Shown here piece after piece: positions 37,496-45,879 of a DNA stretch of 64,000 nt. Position 1 is the first letter of the stretch. Every line of letters begins with the position of its first letter. The position numbers and the translations under genes are program-made. Below the pieces are notes generated by a model. It was given only the letters and a program-made list of their open reading frames with translations, was not told the DNA's origin and ran no database searches. The stretch comes from Paraflavitalea pollutisoli (GTDB taxonomy: Bacteria > Bacteroidota > Bacteroidia > Chitinophagales > Chitinophagaceae): positions 1,735,949-1,799,948 of the forward strand of contig NZ_JARKMX010000008.1 of assembly GCF_029360705.1 (NCBI RefSeq), written 5' to 3'.

Positions 37496-37726
37496 ATGCG
37501 TATGCTTATTAGCAACTTGAACAGGTTGACTACCGTCACACACCTGACCAGGCTTTTTTTCCCCTTTGGATTGCTGAGCTCTGCCAGGCTCGTCGGGAAT
37601 GGAGACGATGGACGTTGCAATGGAACCGCCATGATCGAGATGGAGCAGGAGGCAGGCATGATAGCGATGTATGAATTACACAACCTGCAATTCATGAATC
37701 ACTACATCCAGATCGAAGAAGCCTGA
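37496..37726 (+). CDS. Degenerate RRM-like protein
   Basis: A 76-residue protein whose length and layout follow the two neighbouring RRM proteins. RNP2-like MLISNL is at residues 3-8, a helix (VTHLTRLFFPFG) aligns with EQLKELFAQFG, LSSARLV aligns with TSAKII, and the final strand NHYIQIEEA aligns with GRTIKVSEA. The RNP1 site reads CNGTAMIEM instead of RGFGFVEM, so the RNA-stacking aromatics are gone. There is no Gly-rich or basic tail. It is on the opposite strand to both canonical RRM genes. It may have lost RNA binding or act as a partner, or be decaying. Confidence 0.7.
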   Translation: MRMLISNLNRLTTVTHLTRLFFPFGLLSSARLVGNGDDGRCNGTAMIEMEQEAGMIAMYELHNLQFMNHYIQIEEA

Positions 37727-37802
37727 TCAACGGTCCTTGCCGGCATTCTACCTACAATCTTTTGCTCGCGCTAATTGTATGTTGACTATGGGGCAACTCG
37801 TT

Positions 37803-37832
37803 AAAAAAGAAAAGGTCCGCCATAAGCGGACC
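37803..37832 (-). terminator. Terminator of the Gly-rich RRM gene
   Basis: Stem GGTCCGC (37814-37820) pairs with GCGGACC (37826-37832), five-base loop. The minus strand continues with CTTTTCTTTTTT. Confidence 0.85.
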
Positions 37833-37852
37833 CTTCAGATAATATTGTCGGA

Positions 37853-38224
37853 TTACCATTTGTTTCCTTTGTTGTAGCCGCCGCCTCCGCCGCCGCCACC
37901 ACGGTATCCACCACCGCCGCCACCGCCGCGATAGCCACCACCGCCGCCACCGCCACGGAAACCACCACCGCCACCACCGCCGGGCTTAGGCCTTGCTTCG
38001 GTTACGTTCAGGGGTCTGCCCTCTACACTGGTTTGATTCAGCTTCTCGATAGCTTCTTTGGCTGCATTGTCATCATCCATCTCAACAAAACCAAAGCCAC
38101 GTGATCTGCCGGTTTCACGGTCGTTTACGATGCTTGCCGAAACTACATTACCAAATGGCGTAAATAAATTTTCAAGGTCTTCGTCGCGGAAGTTGAAAGA
38201 CAAATTAGAGACATAGATTTTCAT
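37853..38224 (-). CDS. RRM-domain RNA-binding protein with Gly-rich tail
   Basis: RNA-binding protein of 123 residues. The RRM has RNP2 (IYVSNL) and RNP1 (RGFGFVEM) intact. After residue 78 the tail is almost entirely Gly with interspersed FR, YR and YN pairs (three GGGGGGG-YRG type units), similar to RGG boxes that add RNA affinity or promote condensation. The GC-rich repeat at 37875-37985 is this tail, not a separate element. It is a paralogue of the protein at 36036, shares an upstream leader with it, and ends in a similar GNKW. Confidence 0.96.
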   Translation of the reverse strand: MKIYVSNLSFNFRDEDLENLFTPFGNVVSASIVNDRETGRSRGFGFVEMDDDNAAKEAIEKLNQTSVEGRPLNVTEARPKPGGGGGGGFRGGGGGGGYRGGGGGGGYRGGGGGGGGYNKGNKW

Positions 38225-38233
38225 CTGCTATTT

Positions 38234-38327
38234 TTTAAAATGATATCTGAGTAATGCAAGAAGTAAACGAATAAAATGCAGGGGCAGAGCAAATTACTAA
38301 CGATACTGATGCTAGCTCAAACGATAT
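38234..38327 (-). promoter_or_regulatory. Conserved leader of RRM gene 2
   Basis: Counterpart of the sequence at 36350-36443. Conservation extends about 90 bp outside coding sequence, while the flanking intergenic DNA is unrelated, which points to a functional element common to both RRM genes. Confidence 0.65.
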
Positions 38328-38390
38328 CTAAAAGGTAAGACTAATTATTGTTAGCAGCAATTTTATTTTTCGGGCAAACTGCCCAAACCC

Positions 38391-39257
38391 TTATTGGCGC
38401 TGATAGTAACGCAGGGAGGGGTCCACATTGAAGGCGCGCTCGCTCAGGGTGTAAAAACCTTTGTTGTCTGCCCGGAAAGCCACCGCCTCCCCTTGCATTT
38501 CCGGCAGATAGGCCAATGTAACCGGCTTGTTGCCCAATACGGAAGGAATGGCGTCGCTTGCCCTCTTCGTGTAATAGTATAGACGGGTATACGTCTTCAG
38601 AATAAATTCCTTACCGTCCGGTGACAAAGCCGCACTCACCACCCCCGTATAATCGAGGTCCCGAACCGGCACGGCCACATTCATCGACGTGGTGCTTTGC
38701 GGATAGGGCAGCTTGAATACCTTGCTGGCCGCATCGCGTTTCGTAAATACATAGATGTCTTTGGTGCCGGGATCCACTAGGAAAGCCTCTGCATCATGTG
38801 CCCCATCGGGATACCTGAATTCGATCACATCAAAGGAACTGGTCTTCTTCACGCCACGGGCCGGCTCGGCAAAGCGGTAAAAGCGGCAGCTGGTCGCTTC
38901 GGCATTGTTGTCGCCGATATCGCCGATGTACAGCTGATCGCCGGCCAGTACCATATCTTCCCAGTCACGGTTCACCGCCCCTTCCAGCAGCACCGTATCG
39001 GCAATCGTACCATCGTGTTTGAGCAGGTAAATGGCCGGTGGGTTGCCGCTGTCTTCCTGCACCCACAAATAACCGGCATGCCGCTTACTATCGGCCATAC
39101 CCGAAGCTTCCACGATCATTCCATTCTTTAGGGCGATCACCTGCGGCGTCGCCGCAAATCCTTCGGGAGTAACGGTGACCGGCACTTCCAGGATACTGGC
39201 ATCCGGCTCCTTTTGACAGGCCAGTAACAACACGGTGAATAGGAGAAACTTGCTCAT
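38391..39257 (-). CDS. Secreted beta-propeller-like lipoprotein
   Basis: A 288-residue exported protein. The ATG at 39257 starts a signal with lipobox LLLAC. The mature part consists of repeated short strands with acidic turns (GYLWVQEDSG, LYIGDIGDNN, IYVFTKRD, FILKTYTRLYYYTKR, GFYTLSERA), consistent with a beta-propeller. The segment DWEDMVL followed by GDIGDNN is typical of a family of secreted propellers found widely in Bacteroidota and actinobacteria without assigned function. Gene context gives no clue; it is downstream-adjacent to the TonB receptor unit but separated by a terminator. Confidence 0.75.
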   Translation of the reverse strand: MSKFLLFTVLLLACQKEPDASILEVPVTVTPEGFAATPQVIALKNGMIVEASGMADSKRHAGYLWVQEDSGNPPAIYLLKHDGTIADTVLLEGAVNRDWEDMVLAGDQLYIGDIGDNNAEATSCRFYRFAEPARGVKKTSSFDVIEFRYPDGAHDAEAFLVDPGTKDIYVFTKRDAASKVFKLPYPQSTTSMNVAVPVRDLDYTGVVSAALSPDGKEFILKTYTRLYYYTKRASDAIPSVLGNKPVTLAYLPEMQGEAVAFRADNKGFYTLSERAFNVDPSLRYYQRQ

Positions 39258-39351
39258 GGCAGTTGACTTGGGCACAAAATATACGAAGAAAACACCATTC
39301 GTCGGGCCCCGCCCTGCCCGGATTTACAAAGGCGTAACACACCCGTCAGCA

Positions 39352-39377
39352 AAAAGGGCGGCCCATTGCCGCCCTTG
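39352..39377 (-). terminator. Terminator of the TonB receptor operon
   Basis: Stem AAGGGCGGC (39355-39363) pairs with GCCGCCCTT (39369-39377), loop CCATT. On the minus strand the stem runs into TTTTT. Confidence 0.85.
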
Positions 39378-39398
39378 AATACACTTGATAAATATCAA

Positions 39399-41564
39399 TC
39401 ACAACCGAACCTTCAAGCCTCCATTCACCACAAAACCTTCTACCGGCGCGTAGATATCGCGGAAAACCGGGTTATCGATCGGGCCGGTATAGATCGTATC
39501 GAAACGGGTTTGCCGGGTATTCGTGAAATTCTCAAAGTTCACAAACAGGGAGAAATGCTCCCACAACTTCTCCGCCATGAAGCCGGTGATCCAGTACGAC
39601 TTCCCTCTGGTACCATCGTTCAGTTGCTGCGGACTGTAATAATACGCCTCCAGCCCCAGCTTCCATTTCTCCTCCACCTCATACATCAGCACATTGTTGA
39701 GCCGGTGACGGGCCGTCAGTGGTAGCCAGGCTTTGGTATCCAGGAAATGCGTGTTGGCATCGGTGTAGGTATAACCCAGGAACAGTTTGAAATCCCCATA
39801 GCTAAGCCGCAGATTCGTTTCCATGCCCTTGGTATCGATATACCCTTCGCTGTTCTGGAAAGCTGCGATACCGGAAGGGGCCGTGATCAATACCAGCGGC
39901 CTGTTCAGCCGGGTATAAAAGAACAGGTGATTAAATTGTACCCCTACCTCGCCGATACGCGTGCGGTAGTTGATATCCCAGTTGCCACCCACGGAGCGTT
40001 CGTTGCGCTCACGGTTCTCGTTGATGGGGAGGATGCGTTGAAACTGGCGCCGCTCCGCCTCTTCCGTAAAGATGGTGGGCGTCTTGTACCCAAAGCCACC
40101 GCCCAGGCGCGTGGTAACGGCAGGCGAGATCCGCCACATGGCCGATACACGGGGCAACAGCTCAAAACCATACGCCTTCGTATAGTCACCCCGTAAGCCC
40201 GTCTCCAGTACGACCTTGTCAGATACTTCCCAGGCGTTCTGCACAAACACGCCGAACGTGTTATAATGATAATCGCGCACCGGATCGTTGGATCGTTTTT
40301 CTTCCTGCAGATCGTCCGTCAGGAAGTTGGCGCCGGCTACCCAGTCCGATTGTTCCCCTTTGCGGTTCCAGGTCAGCTCCGAGAACGAGGACTGCTGCAG
40401 GGCGTCGAACGCATAACCGGGGATCTCGATGGCGCGTTTAAAATGACTGTAGCTGTTTTTGAATTGCAGCGTCGAATGATCTCCCGCCTGGTAGGCTACA
40501 CCCAATTGCGTCGTTACCCGGTCGGTATTGTTGCGTTCATAAAAGCCGCTGCCGCCGTGTTTGATATAGTTTACGTTACCCCCGGTGCGGTCTTCCGTGA
40601 TATAGGTCACGCCCACATCGGCCGTCAGCTTTTTACCATACAGGAACAAGCGCGGGTTGACGGTATAGCGTTCAAATTTCGGGATGGCGGTCAACCCGAT
40701 ATCAGCCGGATCAAAAGGGGCATTGCTGTTGCGGGAGGCGAAGACAGTCAGCCCTGCCTTGCCATAACGTTCGCTGTAAAAGCCGCTCAGGTCAAGTCCT
40801 TTGGCGGAGGTGGCATTCGCCATAAAGCTCAGTTCGCGTTCTTCTTTGGGCTTTTTGGACACAAGGTTCACGAGGCCCGCGATGGCGCCGCCACCATACA
40901 GGGTAGAGGCCGATCCTTTGATCACTTCCACCTGCTGCAGGTCGAGCGGGGCGATCTGCAAAATGGACAGCCCGCCCGAGAAGCCCGCATACAACGGATA
41001 GCCATCGCGCAGCAATTGTGTGTAGCGGCCATCCAGCCCCTGGATACGTATACCCGCGTTGAAAGAAGTGGCGGAGGTTTGCTGGGTTTGAATGCCGGTA
41101 CTTTCGTTGAGCAACATCCGGATATCACCGGGTTTCATATTGCCTTTCTCATCCAGCTCTTCGCCGGAGATCACTTCCGTACGGGTGGGTGTATTGGCGA
41201 TGGTGCGGCTGGTACGGGTAGCGGTGACCACCACTTCCTCTTCTTCCTCTTCGGCTGCTGAGCCGCCTTCCAGCAAGATCTCTATAGGCGCTTGCGTAGT
41301 GAGGGGGAATATATAAGACAGCGTCTGGGGTTCGAATCCTACAAATGAAATGACGAAGGTTTGTTTACCATCGGGTATGCCGGCGATGATCACCAGGCCG
41401 GTGGAGTCGGCCAGGGCCGATTTGTTGGGGCCTTGCCATACCACCGTAGCGCCGGCCAGCGGGGCTTTGTCGTCCCCGCCGCGAATAATTGCTTTGAATG
41501 AATGTTGAGCCGAAGCTGCCCCATACAGGCAGCACAGTAGTATCCCTGTCAAAAGGAATCGCAT
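39399..41564 (-). CDS. TonB-dependent outer-membrane receptor
   Basis: Outer-membrane receptor of 721 residues: signal peptide (ending ASA-QHS), a CarboxypepD_reg-like beta-sandwich (about 22-95), an unusual Glu run (AAEEEEEEVVVTATRTSR) that includes the TonB box, a plug (PGDIRMLLNESTGIQ, IRIQGLDGRYTQLLRDGYP, VEVIKGSASTLYGGGAIAG) and a barrel. The plug resembles BtuB/FecA-type receptors for small metal chelates rather than SusC. It follows a Cys/His-rich small exported protein gene by 43 bp; together they suggest metal or metallophore uptake. Ligand unknown. Confidence 0.93.
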   Translation of the reverse strand: MRFLLTGILLCCLYGAASAQHSFKAIIRGGDDKAPLAGATVVWQGPNKSALADSTGLVIIAGIPDGKQTFVISFVGFEPQTLSYIFPLTTQAPIEILLEGGSAAEEEEEEVVVTATRTSRTIANTPTRTEVISGEELDEKGNMKPGDIRMLLNESTGIQTQQTSATSFNAGIRIQGLDGRYTQLLRDGYPLYAGFSGGLSILQIAPLDLQQVEVIKGSASTLYGGGAIAGLVNLVSKKPKEERELSFMANATSAKGLDLSGFYSERYGKAGLTVFASRNSNAPFDPADIGLTAIPKFERYTVNPRLFLYGKKLTADVGVTYITEDRTGGNVNYIKHGGSGFYERNNTDRVTTQLGVAYQAGDHSTLQFKNSYSHFKRAIEIPGYAFDALQQSSFSELTWNRKGEQSDWVAGANFLTDDLQEEKRSNDPVRDYHYNTFGVFVQNAWEVSDKVVLETGLRGDYTKAYGFELLPRVSAMWRISPAVTTRLGGGFGYKTPTIFTEEAERRQFQRILPINENRERNERSVGGNWDINYRTRIGEVGVQFNHLFFYTRLNRPLVLITAPSGIAAFQNSEGYIDTKGMETNLRLSYGDFKLFLGYTYTDANTHFLDTKAWLPLTARHRLNNVLMYEVEEKWKLGLEAYYYSPQQLNDGTRGKSYWITGFMAEKLWEHFSLFVNFENFTNTRQTRFDTIYTGPIDNPVFRDIYAPVEGFVVNGGLKVRL

Positions 41565-41607
41565 GATCGATGATTAAATGGAGTAAATGGGTTAAGAACG
41601 GATAGTG

Positions 41608-41928
41608 CTAACCCAGGCGGGGTGGCTGAAACCAATCGGCCGTAAAAGTAGCAAGACGAACCAGGTATACAGCCCCATGCACGGGTTGCACGGTAGTTTC
41701 CGGTACATCGATCAAGGGGGCTTTGGCCACTTCTACGGCTGCCGGGCAGGTGCCGCAGGCAAAAAAGGGAGAGCAGGCCTCATCTTTTTTCTCCTCTTCG
41801 TGGTTGGTGACGGATACCGCTACCTCGTCGGCACAATCGTCGTGCATGCAGCAGGGAAAAAACGTCCCGGCGGCAGTCAGCAGTGTCAACAGCAAAGAAA
41901 AAAGGATGCGCACGGCGCTAAGATACAC
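41608..41928 (-). CDS. Small exported Cys/His-rich protein before a TonB receptor
   Basis: A 106-residue protein with an N-terminal signal anchor (VRILFSLLLTLLTAAGTF) and then a potential metal-binding stretch: PCCMHDDCAD, an acidic/His stretch NHEEEKKDEAC, then FFACGTCPA. It resembles DUF6660-like proteins that precede TonB receptors in Bacteroidota. The gene is immediately upstream of the receptor at 39399 in the same orientation. The same two-gene arrangement recurs at 61007-63631. It may bind a metal in the periplasm, but no biochemistry can be read from sequence. Confidence 0.75.
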   Translation of the reverse strand: MYLSAVRILFSLLLTLLTAAGTFFPCCMHDDCADEVAVSVTNHEEEKKDEACSPFFACGTCPAAVEVAKAPLIDVPETTVQPVHGAVYLVRLATFTADWFQPPRLG

Positions 41929-42067
41929 GCTAAAAGCAAGTTAGCAAAAAGAGCGGGTAGCACCATACACAGTTAGCCGGGTACATGGTGGTCCCTTGAG
42001 ACCAGGCCGTCCCTACCCTGCCCGTTCGTAATTGAGACGCCCCGGCCAGAATTTCCTGCCGCCCAGC

Positions 42068-42098
42068 TTGGCCGTATCCGGGCGGATCGCTACATTTG
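42068..42098 (+). promoter_or_regulatory. Near-consensus Bacteroidota promoter of the GH43 gene
   Basis: TTG at 42068-42070, a 20-base spacer, and a perfect TAnnTTTG box (TACATTTG, 42091-42098). It lies 56 bases ahead of the GH43 start codon and points the right way. Confidence 0.6.
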
Positions 42099-42154
42099 AT
42101 TGTCAATTACACACTTAATTATTCTGTAGTTTTCCACTACTGCCAACTTGCTAT

Positions 42155-43717
42155 ATGATCAAGACTATCCTGACCAACCTGGCGTTGGTCACTACCCTGC
42201 TTATTGTACAGCCGCTGACTACCCCCGCACAAGCCACCAATCCTATTATCTATGCGGATGTGCCCGACCTGTCGATGATCCGCGTGGGCGATACGTATTA
42301 CATGAGCAGTACAACGATGCACATGAGTCCGGGGGTGCCGATCATGAAGTCAAAGGATTTGGTCAACTGGCAGATCGTGAGTTATTGTTACGATGTGCTC
42401 GATAGTGTCGATGCGCTCAACCTGGATAATGGCAAGTTTGCCTATGGCAGTGGCTCCTGGGCCAGCAGCATCCGCTACCACAAGGGCACGTTTTATGTCT
42501 CCACGTTTGCCGGCACTACGGGCAAAACCTATATCTACACCACCAAGAATATTGAAAAAGGTCCGTGGAAGAAGATCTCCTTCAAACCGATGATGCACGA
42601 TCATTCATTGTTCTTCGATGATGATGGAAAGGTGTACATGATCTATGGTGGGGGCAGGTTGATGATCGCTGAATTGGAGGCAGACCTCACCGGAATTAAA
42701 GCAGGCACTACACCGCAGGTACTCATAGAGGACGCCAGCAAGCCCGGCGGGCCCAATATGGGGTTGAAGGCGGAAGGTTCCCAGCTCTTTAAAGAAAATG
42801 GAAAGTATTACCTGTTCAATATTTGCTGGCCACGGGGCGGCATGCGCACGGTCACGATCCACCGGGCCGATAAGATCACGGGGCCTTATGAAGGGCGGCT
42901 TGGCTTCCAGGACAAGGGCGTGGCGCAGGGGGGATTGATCAGTACGCCGAAGGGCGATTGGTATGCCTACCTGTTCCGCGATTATGGCGCGGTGGGTCGT
43001 ATCCCCTATTGGGTGCCGGTGCAGTGGGTGGATGGCTGGCCGGTGATTGGGGTGGATGGCAAGGTGCCCGATACGTTGGCCAAACTGCCCGCCAGCAAGG
43101 GCTTGATGCCGGGCATTGTAGCGTCGGATGATTTCAACCGTAAGAAGAACGACCGCGCGTTACCATTGGTATGGCAGTGGAACCACAATCCGGACAATGC
43201 CAACTGGTCGCTGGCGGCTCGCAAGGGCTGGCTGCGGATCACTACGGGCCGGGTAGATACGTCGTTGCTGCTGGTGAAGAACATGCTGACACAGCGCACG
43301 TTTGGCCCTACGAGTGCCGCGTCAACCCTGATGGATGTATCGAACATGAAAGAAGGCGATTGTGCTGGCTTGGCCCTGTTGCAAAAGAAGTTTGGCTGGG
43401 TGGGTGTGAAGATGGAAGGCGGGAAGAAATGGTTGGTGATGATCAATGGCGATAAGACTGCCCCGGTAGAAGTAGAACGCGTACCCCTCACCGCCAATAC
43501 GGTGTACCTGAAAGCGGACTGCGACTTCCGTGACCGCACCGACAAAGGCACATTCTCCTACAGCCTCGACGGCCAGTCCTGGACCCACATCGGCAACATC
43601 CTGCAGATGGAGTACACCCTACCCCATTTCATGGGTTATCGTTTCGGTCTCTTCAATTGGGCGACGAAGTCGACAGGTGGATGGGTGGAGTGGGATGGGA
43701 TGGGTCTAAGTAAGTAA
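42155..43717 (+). CDS. GH43 glycoside hydrolase (xylosidase/arabinofuranosidase type)
   Basis: Exported hydrolase of 520 residues with a signal peptide ending near TTPAQA. The propeller shows YADVPDLSMI (base, probably Asp38), THMSPGVPIM-type strand, MHDHSLFFDDDGK (pKa-modulating Asp) and the acid Glu in LKAEGSQLF; this is the form seen in non-reducing-end xylosidases and arabinofuranosidases. After about residue 325 a beta-sandwich (DDFNRKKND, then GTFSYSLDGQSWTHIG) of the GH43_C2 kind completes it. It is remote from the xylan operon and has its own promoter, so it may be constitutively expressed or differently controlled. Codon usage at the 5' end is less C-rich than in the xylan genes. Confidence 0.92.
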   Translation: MIKTILTNLALVTTLLIVQPLTTPAQATNPIIYADVPDLSMIRVGDTYYMSSTTMHMSPGVPIMKSKDLVNWQIVSYCYDVLDSVDALNLDNGKFAYGSGSWASSIRYHKGTFYVSTFAGTTGKTYIYTTKNIEKGPWKKISFKPMMHDHSLFFDDDGKVYMIYGGGRLMIAELEADLTGIKAGTTPQVLIEDASKPGGPNMGLKAEGSQLFKENGKYYLFNICWPRGGMRTVTIHRADKITGPYEGRLGFQDKGVAQGGLISTPKGDWYAYLFRDYGAVGRIPYWVPVQWVDGWPVIGVDGKVPDTLAKLPASKGLMPGIVASDDFNRKKNDRALPLVWQWNHNPDNANWSLAARKGWLRITTGRVDTSLLLVKNMLTQRTFGPTSAASTLMDVSNMKEGDCAGLALLQKKFGWVGVKMEGGKKWLVMINGDKTAPVEVERVPLTANTVYLKADCDFRDRTDKGTFSYSLDGQSWTHIGNILQMEYTLPHFMGYRFGLFNWATKSTGGWVEWDGMGLSK

Positions 43718-43763
43718 AGCTACCTGCAATTTCGTGGGAGGGAATTGAAGCATCCTCCATCAA

Positions 43764-44336
43764 TCAACTTTCATCATCCTCAACCTCTCTTTCCTTTTCC
43801 GCCTTATCTAATGCAAAAATAAGATCAAAAAAATCCTGGGCGTGTGGCTCTACTTCATTTGCACGCTCATGATCCCACAATACAATTGGATAATTGAAGT
43901 CTAATACATGCTTGTTGGCATCAAAACACAATAAACCCCAGTCACTCCAATCGGCAAAAGGTATATAACCTTTATCAATAAGAAATTCCCTCGGATAGCC
44001 GTCGAACACCATTTCAGTTAGCCTTGCTCGCCAACTATCAGATGGATGTGCGCAAAAAGATGCTGAGGAAATATGGAGCTCATAGAAATGTTTATGTTTC
44101 AAAAAAGCCACATACGCTGAAGGTAATTTATACCCTAACCTCCCCTCAAACTCAACGACTTCCTCATCTACAACTGTGCTTTCAACGGGTAACCAGGACT
44201 GCCACTCGTCGTTCTTATCCTGATTTGGATCGACCATAAGGCTTTCAACATTTACGGGCAGTTTGTTTAACCCCATATTAACTATACGCATGAGATGCGT
44301 ATCAATAATGTCTTTAATTGTCTGCAACTTTTGCAT
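43764..44336 (-). CDS. SUKH (SMI1/KNR4) family protein, likely immunity protein
   Basis: A 190-residue cytoplasmic protein. The SUKH signature VVEFEGRLGYKLPSAYVAFL covers residues about 59-78, followed by the FADWSDWGLLCFDAN strand pair and a final region with LWDHERANEVEP. SUKH proteins are common immunity factors that neutralise nuclease or deaminase toxins of contact-dependent systems. No toxin gene is adjacent. The AT-richer codon use differs from that of the GH43 gene before it and suggests horizontal origin. Confidence 0.85.
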   Translation of the reverse strand: MQKLQTIKDIIDTHLMRIVNMGLNKLPVNVESLMVDPNQDKNDEWQSWLPVESTVVDEEVVEFEGRLGYKLPSAYVAFLKHKHFYELHISSASFCAHPSDSWRARLTEMVFDGYPREFLIDKGYIPFADWSDWGLLCFDANKHVLDFNYPIVLWDHERANEVEPHAQDFFDLIFALDKAEKEREVEDDES

Positions 44337-44449
44337 AAATCTGATTTCAACAATATAGAGCTACCTAAGGACCTACGGGCCTGAAGTAACTTTACTTATA
44401 AACAAATTATATTCCTGCTTACGCTTTCTTTTTAATTAAACATAGGAAA

Positions 44450-44674
44450 TCAAAAAAAATTCTTTACACTAACACCAAACACTTTGCAGTAACTGCGAAC
44501 TACGTAGATAGAAGCTCCCCCACCAGTTTCGTACCGGCTCACCGACAGAGGATCGACACCAAGCTCATGCGACAAGACAGTCTGGTTCATGTCAGCTGCT
44601 TCACGAATCTCCCGTAAGCGGGCAGCGATTTGATCCCTGAACTTGATATCTTCTTTATTTAGTTTATCAGCCAT
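44450..44674 (-). CDS. XRE-family HTH regulator (second of a tandem pair)
   Basis: A 74-residue DNA-binding protein composed of one Cro/C1-type HTH (QTVLSHELGVDPLSVSRYETG). The start at 44674 (MADKLNKED) matches the N-terminus of its neighbour. It is a paralogue of the protein at 44717: both share the pattern KED-QIxxRLxxxRE and end with a YCK-F strand and F-rich C-terminus (VSVKNFF). No toxin, phage or restriction partner is adjacent. Confidence 0.85.
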   Translation of the reverse strand: MADKLNKEDIKFRDQIAARLREIREAADMNQTVLSHELGVDPLSVSRYETGGGASIYVVRSYCKVFGVSVKNFF

Positions 44675-44716
44675 AAGGTAAATATGAGCTACCACAGCAA
44701 TACTTAAACAGTAAGT

Positions 44717-44959
44717 CTATTTAAACAACTCCGAATCAAAAAACTCCTTCAGAGTAATCTCGAAATACTTGCAGTATTTAGAAATGGTGTAGATCGTAGC
44801 CCCATTCCCCTTCTCAATCCGGTTCACAGCCTGTTTGTCCAGGCCGAGGTCATAAGCAAAGTCCACCTGGCTTTTCCCGGTGCTCTCACGTAACTGCTTT
44901 AGTCGTTCCGTAATTTGCTGTTTGAGTTGAAGATCCTCTTTGCTTAATATCACTGCCAT
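44717..44959 (-). CDS. XRE-family HTH regulator (first of a tandem pair)
   Basis: An 80-residue HTH protein (QVDFAYDLGLDKQAVNRIEKG) with the start at 44959 (MAVILSKED); the longer frame to 45052 adds an unlikely N-terminus. It ends KYCKYFEITLKEFFDSELFK. It precedes its paralogue by 42 bp and the two are probably co-transcribed. Target unknown; self-regulation is common for such genes. Confidence 0.85.
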   Translation of the reverse strand: MAVILSKEDLQLKQQITERLKQLRESTGKSQVDFAYDLGLDKQAVNRIEKGNGATIYTISKYCKYFEITLKEFFDSELFK

Positions 44960-45323
44960 GGTACAATGTTCCGGTAGCCGAAAAAAAATAAGTAAACAGC
45001 CCTGTTGACTTTCAATTATTCCCCTATCTTTACTGGACCAACCTACAGGCACAGCTTACAGGTCTTGCCCGCGAATCTGACAGTTCAATAGGGTCGCAAG
45101 TGTAAGTAAGTGCCCAATCTTATAGCGCATATAGGGTTGGGCCTGCTTATGACCTTTGTGACCAATGCCCGGCAACGGGCAGGCTTTGTCAGAGCCGGCG
45201 GACAAAGGAAAGAACAGGTTCAGCCTCTATGTGTTCTCTGCCTCCACGCAGACATATACCCGCATCCGATCTTTTCCTCCAACCTGTATCGCTATCCATC
45301 TTTATTCACCATTAATCAGGTCT

Positions 45324-45590
45324 ATGCCCGCAAACAGCAAGGGCGGTCTGCCGTCCGTACCCGTAATCGATGCACGTCCCGTTAAAGAGGTAATGGAAGA
45401 ATTCTTCACCAACTACCATCCCGACGACGCCGAAAAGATCCTGTGGGAATGGCTGGTAGCGGCCCTTACCCGAGATCACAGCATTTACTCCAACGCGAAA
45501 GAACGCGCCAATCTTATTTTCTTTTACGAAAACCTGAAAGAATTGATCAGCACCATGTGGCTGGTTCATCATAGCAAAGTACTCGGTTAG
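45324..45590 (+). CDS. Hypothetical protein, 88 residues
   Basis: Start chosen at 45324 (MPANSKGGLPSVPVIDARPV) because upstream codons are non-conserved looking. The sequence is helical and acidic (VKEVMEEFFTNYHPDDAEKILWEWLVAAL, shown as two neighbouring helices) with no signal peptide. It recalls small cytoplasmic proteins that accompany accessory regions, but I cannot name a family. A clear terminator directly follows, which supports expression. Confidence 0.65.
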   Translation: MPANSKGGLPSVPVIDARPVKEVMEEFFTNYHPDDAEKILWEWLVAALTRDHSIYSNAKERANLIFFYENLKELISTMWLVHHSKVLG

Positions 45591-45596
45591 TAGCAG

Positions 45597-45624
45597 CCGT
45601 AACCGGGGAACTGGTTACGGTTTT
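45597..45624 (+). terminator. Terminator after the 88-residue protein gene
   Basis: Stem CCGTAACC (45597-45604) pairs perfectly with GGTTACGG (45613-45620), eight-base loop, followed by TTTT. Confidence 0.85.
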
Positions 45625-45879
45625 CCGGAGGAATACACCAATTCACTTCTGCAGGCCGGGCCCCTGGTTGAAGACGGAGGACTGTCCGCATTTTTTGTGG
45701 ATGCACGGCTTTCTTACCGTATGCCAGCAAAGAGCCTGCGAGGTGGTTGGTCGTTGATCCGTACCCTATTTTAGTTCACACACCTAAATCCTACTATCAA
45801 TCAGCCGTAGCGCCCCTACCCCTACTCGTAGTACGCTTCTGCACCACCAACCACCACGCCACTTCATACCCAAAACATC

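Noticed and set aside
37870-37990. GC-rich short repeats that look like a minisatellite
   Set aside because: They encode the Gly-rich tail of the RRM protein and need no separate explanation.
44450-45052. Toxin-antitoxin module
   Set aside because: Both small genes are HTH proteins; no toxin-like gene is adjacent.
45165-45323. Longer N-terminus for the 88-residue protein
   Set aside because: The extra 53 codons show low-complexity, non-coding-like sequence; the frame from 45324 is compact and ends at a terminator.
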